In this document: piece after piece, positions 62,157 through 64,000 of the stretch | Position numbering within the stretch: position 1 is the first letter of the stretch | Layout of the letters: every line of letters begins with the position of its first letter | Translations under genes and position numbers: made by a program | Origin: Larkinella humicola | GTDB lineage: Bacteria; Bacteroidota; Bacteroidia; Cytophagales; Spirosomataceae | Assembly: GCF_008727875.1 (NCBI RefSeq) | Contig: NZ_VTWS01000013.1 | Coordinates: 1 to 64,000 of the forward strand | DNA length: 64,000 nt | Direction: 5' to 3' | The notes under the pieces: generated by a model | What the model saw: the letters and a program-made list of their open reading frames with translations, nothing else | Database searches by the model: none | Told to the model about the DNA's origin: nothing

Positions 62157-62759
62157 TTATCGGGTGGGTTGAGCTCTTAATGCTTTTATTTCCTGTTTTA
62201 AGCGTTTACGGCTCTGATGAAGAGATCGAAAGTGAGTAACCGGCAACCCCGTCTCCGTGATCAAGTGGCCGGCCATCTGTTGGACTGACTCGTACCCCAT
62301 GCGTTCGGCAAGAAAAGGAAAAGGCCAGTCGGTATACACCAGGAACTCTTTGACTTTATCGATCCGCTGAAGGATCAGGTATCTTTCAAAGCTCACGCCT
62401 TCTACGCTTAGAAATAGGGCCTCTAATTGGTTTGCGGATGATCCTAATTCAGTGGAACAAAATTTCAACTCATTCCAGGCGATAGGCTGTTGTATTAATT
62501 TGTCCAACTCCAGCTCAATCCAGGATTGCGTCCCACAAAAAATAATTTGAGAAGCTTCGTCAAGCCGAGTCATATTCAAAGCATGTAATGCTTCGTCCAG
62601 TAGGTAGTGAGCGTTAATTTGGGATAACCCGGAAAGGGTAAGCCAATTACCACGACTGGTTTTAATTTGAAAACCTATTTTAGCTAATTTATGCTGTAGA
62701 ATTTCTTGTCTGCCGGACCCTTTCAGTCCTTGTATGGCAATGGTCTGCACATCTTCCAT
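62157..62759 (-). CDS. AraC-type regulator, diverged paralogue lacking the HMA cysteines
   Basis: 200 residues. The AraC half is clear (ILQRIDKVKEFLVYTDWPFP, then LAERMGYESVQQMAGHLITE, TGLPVTHFRSLH) and aligns with the regulators at 36905 and 63081. The N-terminal 70 residues have the same length and helix pattern (IAIQGLKGSGRQEILQHKLA) but lack CxxC, so it cannot bind copper in the same way. Its own promoter has a copper-type operator (62790-62850). It might be an antagonist or a decaying duplicate. Confidence 0.7.
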   Translation of the reverse strand: MEDVQTIAIQGLKGSGRQEILQHKLAKIGFQIKTSRGNWLTLSGLSQINAHYLLDEALHALNMTRLDEASQIIFCGTQSWIELELDKLIQQPIAWNELKFCSTELGSSANQLEALFLSVEGVSFERYLILQRIDKVKEFLVYTDWPFPFLAERMGYESVQQMAGHLITETGLPVTHFRSLHQSRKRLKQEIKALRAQPTR

Positions 62760-62789
62760 GTCTAATCAATCTTACTTGTAGAGAACGGA

Positions 62790-62850
62790 CAAATCTCGCT
62801 TAGAATTGAAGGATTACTATTATAAAATTGGCGTACAATTTTACAGAATT
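62790..62850 (-). promoter_or_regulatory. Copper-regulon promoter of the diverged AraC gene
   Basis: Forward-strand half-sites TTATAAAATT (62820) and TTACAGAATT (62841) are 21 bp apart. On the reverse strand the box GAGATTTG (62797-62790) follows after exactly 22 bp; its first base departs from TAnnTTTG. Confidence 0.6.
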
Positions 62851-63080
62851 GATGGACCGAAACACCTTGAAGCCATTGACCAATGTTAAGACCCAAGTTC
62901 GTCGAGTTGGATTAATGAATAGAACAGGTCGGAACAGGGGCAAACTTGCTGGAAGGGAAAATTGAAGAAAGAAGCGAGCAAGGGAAATTATTAGAGTAAG
63001 GATCAGTTTGTGCCGAAAACAGTCCAATATGCTGGTAAAAAGAAGTATTTATAGGAATTAACTTAAGTTATATAAGCGAT
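62851..63080. other. Intergenic region, no gene seen
   Basis: 230 bp downstream of the HMA-AraC gene at 63081 and upstream of the operator of the diverged paralogue. I see no terminator or open frame worth reporting here. Confidence 0.35.
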
Positions 63081-63647
63081 TTAAATCCAATCAAGAGGGT
63101 TACGATCTGAAGAACTGCGATTCCGATAGGCAGCTGGAGTGAGACCTGTAATTTGTTTAAATTGGTTTGTCAAATAAGCCACACTGCTATAGCCTAATCG
63201 CAGGGCAATTTCATTGATCGATAGTTCACGGTAACTAAGGAGTTCCTTAGCTTTTTCGACTCGTTGAAAAATCCAGTATTTTTCAATTGTAACATTTTCC
63301 GATGTAGAAAAGAGGTGGCTCAGGTGGGCGTAATCCATTCCCATCTGTAGTGCTAAATAGTCGGATAACGTAGTCTTCAATTGCACGATGCGGCCACTTT
63401 GAATCAGCTCGATGATGAGCGTTTTAAGTTGATTGACCAAGCGTGTATTGCGATCAGTCAATAATTCAAAGCCTTGCTCTTCCAAGGCATTGGCGATAGT
63501 CTGTAGGTCAATGTCAGGGCCTTCTACCGTTGCTTTGCCTAACTCGATACGAAGAACATGATATCCCTGCTTTTCCAGGTCTTGCCGGACCGCCCGAATG
63601 CAACGGTCACAGACCATATTTTTGATAAACAGATCTTGTATCGCCAT
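63081..63647 (-). CDS. HMA-AraC regulator, second copy with CxxC
   Basis: 188 residues from ATG 63647 (MAIQDLFIKNMVCDRCIRAV). The HMA-like domain has the metal motif MVCDRC. The AraC-type domain covers the second half (IEKYWIFQRVEKAKELLSYR, SINEIALRLGYSSVAYLTNQ, FKQITGLTPAAYR). It aligns end to end with 36905-37489. The longer frame from 63737 runs through the upstream hairpin and was not used. No copper-type operator is seen in the 60 bp before it. It could be read through from the DUF3347 gene upstream. It is a candidate master regulator of the copper promoters. Confidence 0.8.
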   Translation of the reverse strand: MAIQDLFIKNMVCDRCIRAVRQDLEKQGYHVLRIELGKATVEGPDIDLQTIANALEEQGFELLTDRNTRLVNQLKTLIIELIQSGRIVQLKTTLSDYLALQMGMDYAHLSHLFSTSENVTIEKYWIFQRVEKAKELLSYRELSINEIALRLGYSSVAYLTNQFKQITGLTPAAYRNRSSSDRNPLDWI

Positions 63648-63676
63648 TTCGATGATTATTAATTTGGTTAAAATAT

Positions 63677-63700
63677 GGAGAGTGGCATGCACCACTCTCC
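63677..63700. terminator. Hairpin terminator after the DUF3347 gene
   Basis: Arms GGAGAGTGG (63677-63685) and CCACTCTCC (63692-63700) with a 6-nt loop. In the reverse direction it is followed by ATATTTTAACC, a weak T-run. Confidence 0.6.
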
Positions 63701-63709
63701 ATTCTAGAC

Positions 63710-64000
63710 TTAAATTTCGTCTGTCACTTTCCCACACTTGAGCATTTTGCTTCCATAATACGGGTTAGCAACTTCTTTTTTATCGCTCAGCCAGGAAGCA
63801 TCTTTCATAGGGCAAAATTGAACATAGGCTTTACTGGGCTTGGTAGATTTAGCCAAAACGATCATATTTTTCGATAACGTTTCGAACTGTTCCCGTTGGA
63901 CTTCTATTTCACTTGTTTTGCTGATGCTTGCAGCACTGGCTTTCGCAGCAGTCAGCGCTTTCTGATCCGTTGTTGAGAGGGCACTTGCTGCTACTTTATT
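63710..64000 (-). CDS. DUF3347-domain protein, C-terminal part (runs off the window)
   Basis: The last 96 residues are visible. They match the DUF3347 domain at the end of the adaptor at 50883-52706: EVQREQFETLSKNMIVLAKS, YVQFCPMKDASWLSDKKEVA and NPYYGSKMLKCGKVTDEI against YCPMAQNNKGGYWLS and NPYFGEAMLSCGE. The conserved CPM and the late cysteine are probably copper ligands. Whether it is a free-standing periplasmic protein or the tail of another adaptor is not decided, since the start lies beyond position 64000. Confidence 0.78.
   Translation of the reverse strand, partial: NKVAASALSTTDQKALTAAKASAASISKTSEIEVQREQFETLSKNMIVLAKSTKPSKAYVQFCPMKDASWLSDKKEVANPYYGSKMLKCGKVTDEI

Noticed and set aside
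62800-63027. A 75-codon hydrophobic reverse frame near the diverged AraC gene
   Set aside because: It overlaps the copper operator and -7 box of that gene and has no recognisable signal or domain.
1-64000. CRISPR array, tRNA or rRNA genes
   Set aside because: No regularly spaced identical repeats other than the iterons, and no clover-leaf or ribosomal sequence, were seen.

Overview
The window looks like part of a plasmid or other secondary replicon from a Bacteroidota bacterium, most likely a Cytophagales member of the Spirosoma type. The evidence is a Rep_3-type initiator beside an iteron array (142-1782), promoters with the Bacteroidota -7 box TAnnTTTG in place of sigma70 boxes, few Shine-Dalgarno sequences, and many Bacteroidota-typical families (CusA-TolC fusion, DUF305, GDCCVxC, HMA small proteins). 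Almost everything after the origin is metal resistance, mainly copper/silver, plus zinc/cadmium/cobalt and mercury, interleaved with mobile-element debris.

Layout. 1-2.6 kb: rep, iterons and an unknown gene. 2.9-4.0 kb: di-haem peroxidase lipoprotein. 4.4-15 kb: Czc-like module (CusA fused to TolC, adaptor, NicO-like membrane protein, Zn/Cd-type P-ATPase, His-rich protein, DUF4198). 15-19.4 kb: reverse-strand envelope redox cluster (porin, Rieske, di-haem oxidoreductase, HAH-rich protein). 19.8-25.5 kb: complete Tn3-family transposon carrying ArsR, MerTP, GDCCVxC and VOC genes but no mercuric reductase. 25.5-40.4 kb: copper island (three DUF305 proteins, CopA-CopB fused multicopper oxidase, Csp-type copper store, CopA and CopB ATPases, HMA-AraC regulator). 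40.5-42.3 kb: an IS110-family element inserted in a decayed IS5-family element. 42.4-48.2 and 49.7-58.7 kb: two paralogous Cus operons, each with CusA split into two genes and two adaptors. 58.8-64 kb: more copper accessory genes and regulators.

The most notable result is a shared promoter architecture upstream of nine copper units: two 10-bp half-sites (consensus AATTTTGTAA, in the direction of transcription) repeated at 21-bp phase, then almost always exactly 22 bp, then a TAnnTTTG -7 box. The likely regulators are small AraC-type proteins with an N-terminal HMA (CxxC) metal-binding domain (36905-37489, 63081-63647) and a diverged paralogue without the cysteines (62157-62759). I infer a copper regulon run by these HMA-AraC proteins. 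It controls cytosolic export (CopA, CopB), storage and chaperoning (HMA protein), periplasmic export (second Cus operon), a ferredoxin-type reductase, and the regulators themselves.

The second notable result is a bridge RNA for the IS110 element. It has two stem-loops whose internal-loop strands match the element ends (donor) and the actual insertion site (target), read directly from this sequence.
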